From Deltaproteobacteria bacterium (GTDB lineage Bacteria; Myxococcota_A; UBA9042; PHBI01), in the NCBI GenBank assembly GCA_011526585.1, contig WYBB01000255.1:78363-142362 (forward strand): a stretch of DNA of 64,000 bases, written 5' to 3'. The notes below the pieces were generated by a model, which was not told the origin of the DNA, ran no database searches, and was given only the letters and a program-made list of their open reading frames with translations. Shown piece by piece: positions 22,855-31,656 of this stretch; positions within the stretch are counted from its first letter, which is position 1; each line of letters starts with the position of its first letter. Position numbers and translations under genes: made by a program.

Positions 22855-24735
22855 ATGCGACGGCTCTGGCACAAGTACGCGCTCGCGCTCTTCGTCGCCG
22901 CGATCCTGCCGCTGGGCATCGCGACCTGGCAGATCGCCGACCGCGGCCGCGCCGAGGTGGTCGACAGCGCGCGCGCGCTCCAGGTCGCCGTGGCGGACTC
23001 GGCGCTCGGCACGGTGCGGGCGCGCATCGACAATGCGGTCTCCGAGGCCAAGGCGATCGGCGCGACCATCGCGCTGGCGGGCGTGCCGGCCGAGGAGCGC
23101 ATGCGCGCGGCGCAGGCGTCGCTCATCGCCGCGAAGGTGCTGACGAACTACTCGATCTACACCCCCGAGGGCCTCGACATCCAGCACATGCAGGGCGCCC
23201 AGGCCGACGCCTCCGTCCTCGGCGGCAGCGTCACGGCGCCGACCCCCCTGCCCGAGGTGCTGCGCGCCCAGGCGCGCGAGCGCGTCGTCGCCTTCTCCGA
23301 GCTCATCCGGCGCCCCGACGGCGCGCTCTTCCTGCCGCTCACCCTGCGCATCCCCGACGCGCAGGGCGGCGTCTACGCCTACGCCTGGAGCGCGGTCGAG
23401 CTCGCGCCGCTCTCCGACGACATCGCCGACCTCAGCGAACGGCGCTTCGCGCGGCGCGACTTCGTCTCGATCATCGATGGGCGCAAGCGCCTCATCGCCG
23501 CGGCGGACGCCGCGCGCGTCGGACAGCCGTTCTCGACGGGCGAGGCGGATCTGCGGCTCGGTGACGGCGATCTCGCGCGCGACCTCTCGCTCACCTTCGA
23601 ATACACGCACGCCTCGGGCGAGGCGCGCCTCGGCGTGCTCGTCTCGGTGCCCGAGGTCGGCTGGGGCATCGTCGTCGAGCAGACCCGCGACGAGGTCTTC
23701 GCCGCGGTCGGGCGCATCACGGCGACCGCGCTCTTCGTCGGCGCGGCGTTCGCCCTCCTCGCGCTCGTCGCCGGGGTGTGGGCGGGGCGGCGGCTGTCGG
23801 CGCCGATCACCGCCGTCTCCGAAGCGGCGGGCCGGGTGGCCGGCGGCGACTTCACCGTGCAGGTGCCGGTGGCGGGCAAGGACGAGGTCGGCCAGCTCGG
23901 CCGCTCCTTCAACGCGATGACCGACCAGCTCACACGCACCATCGAGCAGCTCAAGGAGACGACGGCCGCGAAAGAGCGCATGCAGACCGAGCTCGACATC
24001 GCCAGCAACATCCAGATGTCGATGGTCCCGAAGACCTTCCCCGCCTTCCCCGAGCGCTCCGAGTTCGACGTGCACGCCGCGCTCAAGCCGGCGTTCGAGG
24101 TCGGTGGCGACTTCTACGACTTCTTCCTGATCGGCGACGACACGCTGTGCGTGTGCATCGCCGACGTGTCGGGCAAGGGCGTGCCGGCGGCGCTCTTCAT
24201 GGCGGTGACGCGCACGCTGGTCAAGACCCACGCGCGCCTCGGCTCGAGCCCCGACGAGATCCTCGAGCGGGTCAACGACGACCTCGCGCGCGACAACGAC
24301 GAGTGCATGTTCGTGACGGTCTTCCTCGGTCTGCTCGATCTGAAGACCGGCGCGCTGACCTACACCAACGCCGGCCACAACCCCTCGTACATCAAGCGTG
24401 CGGGCGCAGGCGGCGCGGTCGAGCGCCTCGACAAGCTGCACGGCCCGGTGGTCGCGGCGATGGAGGAGGTGCCATACGCGTCGGGCACGGCCGCGCTCGC
24501 GCCGGGCGACACGCTCTTCCTCTACACCGACGGCGTCAACGAGGCGATGAACGCCCAACACGAGCTCTTCACCGAAGAGCGCCTCGCGACCCTGCTCGCG
24601 AAGAGCACCTGGACCTCCTCGGACGGCGCGACGCGCGTCGTGCTCGACGACGTGTGGCGCTTCCAGGGTCAGGCGGACCAGGCGGACGACGTCACCGTCG
24701 TCGCGCTGCGCTACCTCGGCGCCGCGACGCGCTGA
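22855..24735 (+). CDS. membrane sensor phosphatase with HAMP and SpoIIE/PP2C domain (RsbU-like)
   Basis: A protein of 626 residues: membrane helix 1 (about 8-28), extracytoplasmic sensor region (about 30-283) of Cache-like size, membrane helix 2 (about 288-312), HAMP (about 313-365), coiled coil, and a PP2C/SpoIIE domain (about 390-625). Unlike the fused copy at 20252-21922, all metal ligands are present: GGDFYDF, IADVSGKGVPAALFMA, YTDGVNEAMN and DDVTVVALRY. It should dephosphorylate the STAS protein in response to an external signal, so the operon holds kinase (RsbW), antagonist (STAS) and phosphatase. It ends 18 bp from the convergent FecR/LysM gene. Confidence 0.92.
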   Translation: MRRLWHKYALALFVAAILPLGIATWQIADRGRAEVVDSARALQVAVADSALGTVRARIDNAVSEAKAIGATIALAGVPAEERMRAAQASLIAAKVLTNYSIYTPEGLDIQHMQGAQADASVLGGSVTAPTPLPEVLRAQARERVVAFSELIRRPDGALFLPLTLRIPDAQGGVYAYAWSAVELAPLSDDIADLSERRFARRDFVSIIDGRKRLIAAADAARVGQPFSTGEADLRLGDGDLARDLSLTFEYTHASGEARLGVLVSVPEVGWGIVVEQTRDEVFAAVGRITATALFVGAAFALLALVAGVWAGRRLSAPITAVSEAAGRVAGGDFTVQVPVAGKDEVGQLGRSFNAMTDQLTRTIEQLKETTAAKERMQTELDIASNIQMSMVPKTFPAFPERSEFDVHAALKPAFEVGGDFYDFFLIGDDTLCVCIADVSGKGVPAALFMAVTRTLVKTHARLGSSPDEILERVNDDLARDNDECMFVTVFLGLLDLKTGALTYTNAGHNPSYIKRAGAGGAVERLDKLHGPVVAAMEEVPYASGTAALAPGDTLFLYTDGVNEAMNAQHELFTEERLATLLAKSTWTSSDGATRVVLDDVWRFQGQADQADDVTVVALRYLGAATR

Positions 24736-24753
24736 CTCACGGGGTTGGCACGC

Positions 24754-27069
24754 TCACGGCGTACCCAGCCCGAAGTCCAGGGTGAGCGCGCCGAAGGCGT
24801 CGCCGTAACGCGCCCTGCCCCCGTCGCCGAGGCCGAGCCCGAGCTCGAAGCCGACGCGCACGCGGCTCAGGTGGAGCTGCACACCGAGCGCGAGGCCGCT
24901 CGCAAACGGCGCGTCGGAAAAGCTCACCGCCGTGTCGAGCTGAGCGGTCAGCCCGAGCAGGCCATGCACGCCGAGCGGCATCCACAAGAGCGCGTAGTCC
25001 CCGATGTAGCTCGCCTCGCCGGCGTCGCCGAACGCGCCGAAGATCCCCTGCCGCGTGTCGAGCCAGAGCGTCTCGAGCGCACGGAAGCGCACCAGCGCCG
25101 AGGGCTCGAGGCCCACGCCGACGCCGTCGTCCCGACCGAGCGGCAGGCGCGCGCGCAGAGACGGCGCGACGATGATGCGCGGCGTCGTCAGCGCGAGGTA
25201 GCGCACGCCGAGCGTCAGGTCGCCGAGCTCGTTGACGCCCTGGACGTCACGGTCGACCGGCAGGCGGAAGAACGCCAGCGTGCCGTCGAGCGCGAGGCGC
25301 CGGTCGAACGCCGCCACCTCGCCCCGCAAGGCGAGATTCGCGATGGTCTCGGCGCGCAGTGCCTGTCCGCCGACCTCGAGCCCGACGCGATCGATCGGCA
25401 CGACGCTCGGGAGCTCGGTCGCCGCGAGCCGGTTGTCCCAGCGCGCCGTCTGCGTCGCCTGCGCCCAGCGATAGACGTAGGGCTCGAGCAGCTTGCGCTC
25501 GACGTCGATGCGCTCGGTCGCCAGGGTCCCGTCCGGCCACCTCGCCCTGAGCGCTATCTCGCGCGGTCCGGGCGGCGCGGGCGCCAGGACGGTGCCCCGC
25601 CACACGCCCGGGCCCGCGACCTCGAGCGGCACGATCCCACCCGGCTCGGCCTCGAGCAGCACCTCGGGCACGTTCGTGGGTCGTCCGCGCTCGTCGCTCA
25701 GCGTCAGGGTCACCACGCGCCGGTCGTCCTCGCCGGCGCGCAGGCGCTCGGCCGAGTCGAGGTCGAGCCTGGCCCGCACCTCGAGCACGTGGAAGTCGAA
25801 GCGCGTGACGATCGCCTCTCCCGCGCGCCGCACCTTGACGGTGTGCTTGCCGAAACCGAGCACGCGCTGCGGCTCGCTCCCGGTCGTGAAGGCGCCGTCG
25901 TCGAGGGCCCACTCGAGCCCCGACCCGAGCGTGCCGAGATCGAGGCGCGCGAAGCCGACCACCTCCCAGCGGCCGCTCTCGTCCTTCGTCATGCGCCGCG
26001 ACGATCGGATGCCGACGACATCGATCTGCAGCGCGCGCGAGGCGCGTCCCTGCAGCCGCCGCTCGTCGCGCGCGGAGACCCGCGCGTAGAAGCGCCCGAC
26101 CGGCACGTTCTCGAGCACGAAGCGGGTCGCCTTGGCGTCGACCTCCACGCTGACCGCCACGTTCTTGAAGCGCTCGTCCTCGGCAAGCTCGATCTTGTAG
26201 GTCTTCGCCCGGGCCACCGGGCTCCACGCCGCCTCGAAGCGCGCCTCGCCGCCCAGGGGCACGATCGCGACCGCCGCCCCGTCACCGCCGACGCTCCACC
26301 CCGGTGGCGCAGGCAGTGGGCGCGGGGCCTCGGGCTTGTTGCCCTTGGCGACGACGGTGCCGTGGTCCTTGGGCACCTTGACCGTCTCGCCCTGCGCCTT
26401 GACCGTGACCTCGCCTTCGTAGACCGACACCGCCGAGCTCGTCTCGTCGCACTGGATCTGCATGTCGGTCGCGCTCACGTCGACGACCCCCGACGGGGTC
26501 TCGACCTGCATCGGCGGGGTCTTGTCGTCGAGCGCGGCCAGCCCTCCGCGCACCGTGCCTTCGCGCAGGAGGACCTGCGTCTTCTCACGCTGCCGGCGCT
26601 TGGCCGTCGTCGCCGAGCCGCCGTAAATCACCAGCAGTGACTGCTCGCCCAACGACAGGTCCGACTCGTCCTCGAAGACGATGTGCACGGCCGACTCGTC
26701 TCCGGTCGAGACCTGGTACTGCTTCCACAGGTTCATCTTGGTGTTGGCCTGGAGCCAGTCGAGGCTGCGCGGCGGCTTCGCGCGCACCTCCTTCTTGGTC
26801 CACGCGACCTGGGCCTCGGGCGAGACGTCGCCCTCGGGCAGCGTGAGGACCTGACCCGGCTTCAGGATGTGCGGCGCCGGACCGATGAACTTGTTGTATC
26901 GATAGACGATCCGATACTTGTCGCCGCTGCCGTAGAACTCGGCCGCGATGCTCCAGATCGAGTCGCCGGGTTGCACGGTGTAGGTGCGCACCCTGGGCTT
27001 GGCATCCGCATCGGAGCTGGCGAGCGTCGCCAGCGCGGCGACGATCACGCACGCTGACAGCCACCTCAC
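24754..27069 (-). CDS. secreted LysM-FecR protein with C-terminal beta-barrel-like region
   Basis: A protein of 771 residues with a signal peptide (cleavage near ADA-KP, residue 24). A LysM domain follows (RTYTVQPGDSIWSIAAEFYGSGDKYRIVYRYN, about 29-75), which binds peptidoglycan, then a FecR domain (about 110-240: EGTVRGG...VETPSGVVDVSATDMQIQ...VSVYEGEVTVKAQG). Ig/Fn3-like segments (about 260-480) lead to a region of alternating strands that resembles an outer-membrane barrel (about 550-771: LGVRYLALTTPRIIVAPSLRARLPLG...). GTG 27069 has AAGGAG 8 nt upstream and overlaps the OmpA-fusion stop by 4 bp, so both are co-translated. It may link the outer membrane to the cell wall. A much longer open frame (to 28542) lies antiparallel in another frame of the OmpA gene and is not coding. 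Confidence 0.85.
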   Translation of the reverse strand: MRWLSACVIVAALATLASSDADAKPRVRTYTVQPGDSIWSIAAEFYGSGDKYRIVYRYNKFIGPAPHILKPGQVLTLPEGDVSPEAQVAWTKKEVRAKPPRSLDWLQANTKMNLWKQYQVSTGDESAVHIVFEDESDLSLGEQSLLVIYGGSATTAKRRQREKTQVLLREGTVRGGLAALDDKTPPMQVETPSGVVDVSATDMQIQCDETSSAVSVYEGEVTVKAQGETVKVPKDHGTVVAKGNKPEAPRPLPAPPGWSVGGDGAAVAIVPLGGEARFEAAWSPVARAKTYKIELAEDERFKNVAVSVEVDAKATRFVLENVPVGRFYARVSARDERRLQGRASRALQIDVVGIRSSRRMTKDESGRWEVVGFARLDLGTLGSGLEWALDDGAFTTGSEPQRVLGFGKHTVKVRRAGEAIVTRFDFHVLEVRARLDLDSAERLRAGEDDRRVVTLTLSDERGRPTNVPEVLLEAEPGGIVPLEVAGPGVWRGTVLAPAPPGPREIALRARWPDGTLATERIDVERKLLEPYVYRWAQATQTARWDNRLAATELPSVVPIDRVGLEVGGQALRAETIANLALRGEVAAFDRRLALDGTLAFFRLPVDRDVQGVNELGDLTLGVRYLALTTPRIIVAPSLRARLPLGRDDGVGVGLEPSALVRFRALETLWLDTRQGIFGAFGDAGEASYIGDYALLWMPLGVHGLLGLTAQLDTAVSFSDAPFASGLALGVQLHLSRVRVGFELGLGLGDGGRARYGDAFGALTLDFGLGTP

Positions 27070-30000
27070 GGCAGGTCTCCTTCGTTGGGTTCGCCGGGTC
27101 TCACGATGTGGAACTCGACGCGCCGGTTCTTGGCGCGCCCGGCTTCGGTCGTGTTCTTGGCGATCGGCCGGGTCGACCCGAACCCCTTGGGGAACAGGCG
27201 GCCGGGCTCGATGCCCTTGTCGATGAGGTATTCGCGCACGCGCCAGGCCCGCCGCTCCGCGAGGTCGACGTTGAACTCGCGGTCGCCGAGGTTGTCGGTG
27301 TGACCCTCGATGCGGAAGCGCTGGATGGCTGGGTTCGCCCGGATGACCACCGCGACCTGATCGAGGATGAGCTTGTCGCTGTCGAGGAGCTCGTCGCTGC
27401 CGGGCTTGAACTGGATGCGATCGTGGATCTCGATGCGGTCGTCCTTGATGCCCTGGCCCTCCGTCGGCTTGGGTTCGTCGTGGCACCCGTCGAAGTCCAT
27501 GTTTCCGTTCAGCGTTTCCATCTCGTCCGGGCACTGATCGTCGGCGTCGAAGACCCCGTCGGCGTCGTTGTCGGGGTCGGGGCAGCCATCGTCGTCGTTG
27601 AAGCCGTCGAGGTCCTCCGGGATGGTCGGGCAGACATCGGCCGGCACCGGCACCCCGTCGGAGTCGGGATCGGGATCGGTGGCGGCGAGCTGATCGAAGC
27701 GCTCGGGGGTCACCTCGGGCCCCGACGGCCCACGGTCGATCGGGTCCCGTCGGCCCCAGGTGTCGCGCACCTCGTTGCGCGACGCCGGCACGATCGGCTC
27801 CTCGTAGCGATCGGGCGGCGGCACGTTGAAGGCGACGCCGAAGAGCACCCGGAAGTCGGGCGCGCCGTAGCCCTCGCTGAGCCCGCCTCCGACCGCGCCG
27901 CTCAGCGTGACCCCGCCGGCCGAGCGCCAGCGCAGACCGCCGAGCAGCTCGACCGGCGCCTCGCGCGCGGACAAGCCGCCGTCGTCGTGCGGGCTCTCGG
28001 CGAAGCTCAGCGCGCCGGCGAGCTCGGCGACGAAGGCGAAGCCGTAGAAACCGACCGGGACCTCGGCGCCGAGCCCGAAGCGCAGCTCGTCGCCGAAGAC
28101 GAGGTCGTCGAAGGTGCGCTCGGGACGCACGCGATAGCCGAGGTTGAAGGCCGCGATGAAGCCGCCGGCGTCGCGATAGTCGACCACGACCTGGGGCATG
28201 GCGGTCACGCCGCCGTCGGACATGAACGGCGTGTCGCTCCCGGTCGGCAGGGTCAGGTGCAGGCCGAACGCGAGACCGAAGCCCTCGCCGCCGAGCAGCG
28301 GGCCGAGCGCGCGCCCGCGCAATGACAAGCGGAGGTCCGTCATGCCCATGTCGCCGTCGGGGCGCACGCTGCCTTCGGCGATCGCGACCGGGAAGCCCAT
28401 CGCCACGTCGAAGCGATCGAGCAGACCGAAACCCGCGGCGAAGGTCATGAGCAGGCGTTGGTCGAGCGCGCCGGTCGTCACCCCGTCCAGCGTGGTCTCG
28501 GCGAGCTCGTCGTCGGCGAGCGAGATGACCATGTTGACCCACGGACGCAGGTGCGCCGAGGTCGCGCTCGACTCGACGCCGAGCACGCCCAGCGGCGACA
28601 GCGTCGGCTCGAAGAGGCGTGGATCGACCTCCTGGGCCCGGGCGCGCGGCAGGTCGGCGACCGCCACCAGGAGGATGAGTGCCAGCGCAGATCCGCGCCG
28701 GCGCCGGTGACGCGATGACCAGGCGAGCGCGGCGAACACGGCCGCGCCGAAGAGGACGGCGCTACCACCACCGCCGCCCGCGCAGCCCCCGCCACCGCGC
28801 GTGCGCGGACCGAAATAGGGAGGGCACACGCCGCGCGCGTCCTCGGGGAACGACTGGTCCGGGTTGGCGAAGCCGGGGCAGTTGTCGTCGCAGCCGGCGA
28901 TCGGGCTGCCTTCGGGACAGGGATTGTCGAACGGGTCGCCGCTGTCGTCGCCGTCGTCGACCACGCCGTCGCCGTCCTCGTCGCGCCGACAGAGCGTCGC
29001 GGTGTCGTCGCTCGGCTGCACGCAGAGCCAGCCGGCCTCGAAGGCGCAGCTCGCGCTGCAGCCATCGCCGCTGTCGTCGTTGCCATCGTCGCACGCCTCG
29101 GTCTCGCGCAAGATGGCGTCGCCGCACGAGGGCCGGCAGATGCTCGGCTCGCGTGAGCAGCTCCAACCCGCCTCGACGCTCGCGCAATCGCTCGCGCACC
29201 CGTCGCCATCGGCGCGGTTGCCGTCGTCGCACGCCTCGACGCCGACCGCGACCACGCCGTCGTCGCAGCGCGTGCGGCACGAGCTCGGCTCGCCGAGGCA
29301 GCTCCAGCCCTTGTCGACGCCCCGGCAGGTGGCGGTGCAGCCGTCGGCCGGCGCGCTCACGGTGTTGCCGTCATCGCAGACCTCGGTGCCGACGATGCGC
29401 CCGTCACCGCACACCTCGGCGCAGCGGTTCGGCGATCCGTCGTCACACGACCAGCCCGCCTCGACGCGACACTCGCCGTCGCAGCCGTCGCCTGCCGAGC
29501 GGTCGCCGTCGTCGCAGCCCTCGCTCTCGTCCCTGGTGCCGTCGCCGCAGACCGAGGTCGTGAGCTGCAGGACGAGCGGCGCGGGCACGAGCTCGAGCGC
29601 CGGCAGCGACGGGCACGCGCCATTGGCGTAGGCGACGCGCGGTGAAAAGGCGAAGCTGCCGGCGACGTCGGCCGCGACGAGCTCGAGCTCGAGCGTGATG
29701 ACGAGCGCTTGTCCCGGGGCGGCATCGGGCAACGCGATCCCGGCGACGAGCGCGGCGCCGTCGTCGACCGGACCGCCCGGCGGCGCGGCGCCGTCGACGA
29801 GGAAGCTCCGGGCGACGTAGCGCACCGGCAAGGGCAGCGGCCCGGGCAGCCTGAAGATCATGTCGGTCGCGGCCGCGGTACCGGTGTTGGCGAGGCGGAC
29901 GCTGATACGCACCACGCCGGCGCTGGCGGTGACGGCTGGGTCGGCGCTGATCACCTCGCCGTCGTCGGCGAGGTGCGGCACGGCGAGCGCGAGCGAGATC

Positions 30001-31067
30001 CCCGCGGCGACGAGGCCGACCCGATCCTCGCTGCTGGTGCCGCGGAGCCAGGCGCTCGACCAGGACGGGTCGATCAGCGAGGCGGCCGAGACGTTGACGA
30101 GATCCCAACCCTGGCGCGCGCCGGCTGTGTAGGTGCCGCCGGTGTGGTCGAGCGCGCCGAAGGTGCCGCGCGTGTCGACGAGGCCCTGCGAGTCGGTGAT
30201 GCGCGCGGCGAAGAGGTTGTCCGCCGGCAGGGTGAGGGCGCCGAGGCGCGACTCGTCGTCGGCGAGCCCCGTCTCGCTCGCGGCGATCCGGAACGAGTCG
30301 CCGCCGGTCGCGACGTCCCCGTCGAGCGCCGAGAGCACGAGGTGGGCGGCGCGCTCGGGCGGGTCGAGCGGCAGGCACAGGCCGTCCAACCTGTGGGTGA
30401 CGCGGGCGGCGGCGCCGTCGGGCGCGAGGAGCTCCATGAAGGTCACGAGGGTGACGCGCCTTGGCGGCAGGTCCGCCGCGGTGTAGGCGACGTAGAGGCT
30501 CCAGCCGGCGGCGGCGTCGGGCGCGTCGAGGGTGGCCGGCACGGCCCCGACGCGATAGCGGCCGGCGCCCTCGATGATGGCGGTGACGTCGGCGGTGCGC
30601 CCGTAGTACTCGGTGCCGAACGCGGGGCCGCCGAAGCGGGCGGCGGTCGCGTCAGCGGGCGGGACCTGCCAGGTGACCCCGGACGGGGTGGTCAGCTCGA
30701 CGGGCTCGTCGAGCGCGGCGAGCACGCCGGCGTCGACGCTGCCGCTCCAGACGAGCGCGGCGTGGAGCACGGTCGCGCCGTCGGGCAGATCGAGCACGGC
30801 CTCGGAGGAGGCGAGGCGCCAATCGGCGGTCGTGCCGAGCGGCCAGCCGTCCGCGCGCAGCACCGCGGCGGCGTCGGTGAAGACCCCGATGCGGTCGGTC
30901 GCCAGGGGGCCGGATTCGTCCCCCGCGAGACCGAGGGTGTTGCCGGTGGCGACGAGCCCCGCCGGCGCGGCGACGTCGAAGCGCACGACGGGCTCGGCCC
31001 GGGTCGCGGGCGCGGCGACCGTCAGCGCGAGCGCGATGGCCGCTGCGACGTGCTCTTGTGGGCACAT
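27066..31067 (-). CDS. giant surface protein: Myxococcus disulfide repeats, internal MYXO-CTERM-like segment, and OmpA-family outer-membrane protein in one frame
   Basis: A protein of 1333 residues from ATG 31067 (GGAGA 7 nt upstream). Signal peptide 1-24 (ATRA-EP); two beta-rich domains (about 30-500) with a DUF11-like segment; four Myxococcus-type disulfide repeats (about 505-690, CGDG...CDDGN...GDGC); calcium-type acidic repeats; then Gly-rich GGGGC (Cys762), a hydrophobic helix and RHRRRR, the layout of a MYXO-CTERM sorting tail. Such tails normally end the protein. Here a second signal-peptide-like stretch (SALALILLVAVADLPRARA, about 793-811) follows, then a beta-barrel, TSP3-like Asp repeats and a C-terminal OmpA peptidoglycan-binding domain (FKPGSDEL...IEGHTDNLGDREFN...GFGSTRPIAKN...NRRVEF, about 1215-1330). 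It may be a gene fusion or two proteins split by internal initiation or processing. Confidence 0.88.
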   Translation of the reverse strand: MCPQEHVAAAIALALTVAAPATRAEPVVRFDVAAPAGLVATGNTLGLAGDESGPLATDRIGVFTDAAAVLRADGWPLGTTADWRLASSEAVLDLPDGATVLHAALVWSGSVDAGVLAALDEPVELTTPSGVTWQVPPADATAARFGGPAFGTEYYGRTADVTAIIEGAGRYRVGAVPATLDAPDAAAGWSLYVAYTAADLPPRRVTLVTFMELLAPDGAAARVTHRLDGLCLPLDPPERAAHLVLSALDGDVATGGDSFRIAASETGLADDESRLGALTLPADNLFAARITDSQGLVDTRGTFGALDHTGGTYTAGARQGWDLVNVSAASLIDPSWSSAWLRGTSSEDRVGLVAAGISLALAVPHLADDGEVISADPAVTASAGVVRISVRLANTGTAAATDMIFRLPGPLPLPVRYVARSFLVDGAAPPGGPVDDGAALVAGIALPDAAPGQALVITLELELVAADVAGSFAFSPRVAYANGACPSLPALELVPAPLVLQLTTSVCGDGTRDESEGCDDGDRSAGDGCDGECRVEAGWSCDDGSPNRCAEVCGDGRIVGTEVCDDGNTVSAPADGCTATCRGVDKGWSCLGEPSSCRTRCDDGVVAVGVEACDDGNRADGDGCASDCASVEAGWSCSREPSICRPSCGDAILRETEACDDGNDDSGDGCSASCAFEAGWLCVQPSDDTATLCRRDEDGDGVVDDGDDSGDPFDNPCPEGSPIAGCDDNCPGFANPDQSFPEDARGVCPPYFGPRTRGGGGCAGGGGGSAVLFGAAVFAALAWSSRHRRRRGSALALILLVAVADLPRARAQEVDPRLFEPTLSPLGVLGVESSATSAHLRPWVNMVISLADDELAETTLDGVTTGALDQRLLMTFAAGFGLLDRFDVAMGFPVAIAEGSVRPDGDMGMTDLRLSLRGRALGPLLGGEGFGLAFGLHLTLPTGSDTPFMSDGGVTAMPQVVVDYRDAGGFIAAFNLGYRVRPERTFDDLVFGDELRFGLGAEVPVGFYGFAFVAELAGALSFAESPHDDGGLSAREAPVELLGGLRWRSAGGVTLSGAVGGGLSEGYGAPDFRVLFGVAFNVPPPDRYEEPIVPASRNEVRDTWGRRDPIDRGPSGPEVTPERFDQLAATDPDPDSDGVPVPADVCPTIPEDLDGFNDDDGCPDPDNDADGVFDADDQCPDEMETLNGNMDFDGCHDEPKPTEGQGIKDDRIEIHDRIQFKPGSDELLDSDKLILDQVAVVIRANPAIQRFRIEGHTDNLGDREFNVDLAERRAWRVREYLIDKGIEPGRLFPKGFGSTRPIAKNTTEAGRAKNRRVEFHIVRPGEPNEGDLP

Positions 31068-31182
31068 GATTGTCTCCGGTCTCGTCTCGAACGACCGGCG
31101 CAGCATAGCCCGCATCCGCGCTCCTGTGAACGCGCCGCGGCGAGATGGGGTGGGCGCGGCTGTCGGCGACGCCGGTAGGACC

Positions 31183-31656
31183 TCAGTAGGTGATCGTGAC
31201 GACGAGCGTGTCGCCGTAGCTGCCGACGTGCGCGTTCTGCCAGGCGAAGATGCGCGCGAAGACCGAGATCAGCGTGTCCTCGTCGACGACGGCGGTGCCC
31301 TGCCAGACCGAGGTGCCGGAGCTGCCGTCGCCCCAAACGGTCGAGCGGCCGGCGTCGAGGTAGACGTCGTACTCGAGGGTGTGCACCCCGCTGTTCATCT
31401 GACGTGGGCCATAACCGTTGGCGCCGCCGTCGATCGAGATGGCGATGGTCTCGGGCGTACCGGTGCAGTGGTAGGTGATGCCCCCGGTGGTGTCGACCGC
31501 GACCCCGGCGAGCGCGTCGTAGCCGCCGAAGGCGAGCGCGTTCACGCTCGAGAGCGTGCAGGAGTCGAGCGCGCGTGCGGGCTCGCCACCGGCGATCCCC
31601 AGGCAGACCAGCACGCCGATCACGCTCCGCCGACGACGCGCACACGAGCTCATCAT
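31183..31656 (-). CDS. Csu-type pilin/adhesin subunit (SCPU domain), last gene of the operon
   Basis: A protein of 157 residues with signal peptide (cleavage near ARA-LD, residue 30) and a spore-coat-U (SCPU) domain: SCTLSSVNALAFGGYDALAG near the mature N-terminus, a paired Cys in YHCTGTPETIAISID, LEYDVYLDAGRSTVWGDG and the C-terminal beta-strand YGDTLVVTITY. SCPU proteins are subunits of archaic (sigma/Csu-type) chaperone-usher fibres; the N-terminal strand is donated to the next subunit. It overlaps the usher gene by 4 bp. As last gene it may be the tip or a minor subunit. Confidence 0.88.
   Translation of the reverse strand: MMSSCARRRRSVIGVLVCLGIAGGEPARALDSCTLSSVNALAFGGYDALAGVAVDTTGGITYHCTGTPETIAISIDGGANGYGPRQMNSGVHTLEYDVYLDAGRSTVWGDGSSGTSVWQGTAVVDEDTLISVFARIFAWQNAHVGSYGDTLVVTITY

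Noticed and set aside
27070..28542. Upstream extension of the LysM-FecR frame
   Set aside because: The extension is an overlapping frame within the OmpA fusion on the same strand; a signal peptide with a strong ribosome site marks GTG 27069 as the start.
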